In this document: one piece after another, positions 5,062-5,280 of the stretch | How positions within the stretch are numbered: the first letter of the stretch is position 1 | Layout: each line of letters starts with the position of its first letter | Notes under the pieces: generated by a model | The model's database searches: none | Told to the model about the DNA's origin: nothing | The model's input: the letters and a program-made list of their open reading frames with translations, nothing else | Translations under genes and position numbers: made by a program | Assembly (NCBI GenBank): GCA_030453005.1 | Contig: JAKDLE010000263.1 | Span: forward strand, 1-5,280 | Source: Pseudonocardia sp. | GTDB lineage: Bacteria; Actinomycetota; Actinomycetes; Mycobacteriales; Pseudonocardiaceae | DNA length: 5,280 nt | Reading direction: 5' to 3'

Positions 5062-5280
5062 CCTCGTTCCTCCCCGCCGCCGACGACGTACCGCGCCGCG
5101 TCGCGACCGCCACACCGACCGCCACCAGTCCCAGAGCGACCAGGGCCCACTCGGGCCCCGCCCCCAGCGCACTGGCGAGCGTAGTGGTGGTGCGCAGCGT
5201 GGTGTGATCGACCAGTACGTCGGGGGTGAACTGCTCGGTCTGCGCCGTGACGGTGCCGTCGGGGGTGATGGTGGCGCTCA
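5054..5280 (-). CDS. lnt: Apolipoprotein N-acyltransferase, C-terminal end (partial)
   Basis: Only the last 74 complete codons lie in the window; the gene enters from the right edge and stops at TGA 5056-5054. The visible part begins [20 protein letters not shown], the end of the CN-hydrolase (nitrilase-like) domain. [16 protein letters not shown] follows, then a terminal membrane helix (about residues 43-60 of the fragment) and a short charged tail, [14 protein letters not shown]. Lnt adds the third acyl chain to the N-terminal cysteine of lipoproteins at the outer face of the membrane. The catalytic Glu-Lys-Cys residues are outside the window, so activity cannot be judged. The call rests on the recognisable C-terminal pattern and on ppm1 directly downstream, the usual actinobacterial order. 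The ppm1 ribosome binding site and start codon lie within its last codons. Confidence 0.85.
   Translation of the reverse strand, partial: SATITPDGTVTAQTEQFTPDVLVDHTTLRTTTTLASALGAGPEWALVALGLVAVGVAVATRRGTSSAAGRNEDG

Noticed and set aside
5062..5172. Longer Ppm1 start at 5172
   Set aside because: The extra residues are Trp/Arg-rich, lie in the lnt coding region and have no counterpart in GT2 enzymes; ATG 5061 has a good ribosome binding site.
1..5280. Mobile elements, CRISPR array, tRNA/rRNA genes, or a multi-gene defence system
   Set aside because: No transposase or integrase motifs, terminal repeats, regularly spaced repeats, tRNA-like folds or defence-gene signatures were found. No Ku gene accompanies the polymerase in the window.

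Overview
The window is a GC-rich (roughly 70% or more, strong G/C bias at third codon positions) stretch of actinobacterial chromosome. An RbpA-type RNA polymerase-binding protein and a polyprenol-phosphate-mannose synthase beside an apolipoprotein N-acyltransferase point to Actinomycetia. The style of the proteins and the lnt-ppm1-rbpA neighbourhood suggest a Pseudonocardiaceae-like organism; the family is an inference from memory, not a computed placement.

Layout. On the + strand, 29-1501 encodes a two-part protein: a shortened, degenerate ATP-dependent DNA ligase-like domain followed by an apparently intact LigD-type polymerase/primase domain. Next come a glycerophosphodiester phosphodiesterase (1513-2295) and a 12-TM MFS transporter of the UMF1/Atg22-like family (2320-3636). 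Both of these have a TANNNT hexamer 6-8 nt before the start codon and no convincing Shine-Dalgarno, so they may be leaderless. A regulatory region of about 250 bp (3637-3888) then leads to rbpA (3889-4230). It holds a Crp-like dyad, direct repeats, a cluster of palindromes, an ECF-sigma-type promoter and a perfect 10-bp hairpin just before the rbpA ribosome binding site. After a hairpin that probably terminates both convergent units (4245-4286), the - strand carries ppm1 (5061-4300), preceded by the C-terminal end of lnt, which runs off the right edge and overlaps ppm1 by 8 nt.

How the genes fit together. lnt-ppm1 is a cell-envelope operon (lipoprotein N-acylation and mannosyl donor synthesis for lipoglycans and protein O-mannosylation). 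rbpA is a stress-responsive transcription gene. The phosphodiesterase and transporter are metabolic genes with no evident link to either. The polymerase-type gene belongs to the end-joining/repair family, but no Ku gene is visible. I see no mobile element, CRISPR array, rRNA or tRNA. The most unusual protein is the pseudo-ligase/polymerase fusion. The most information-dense non-coding part is the rbpA upstream region, together with an RbpA that has lost all of the zinc-ligand residues known from the Streptomyces protein.
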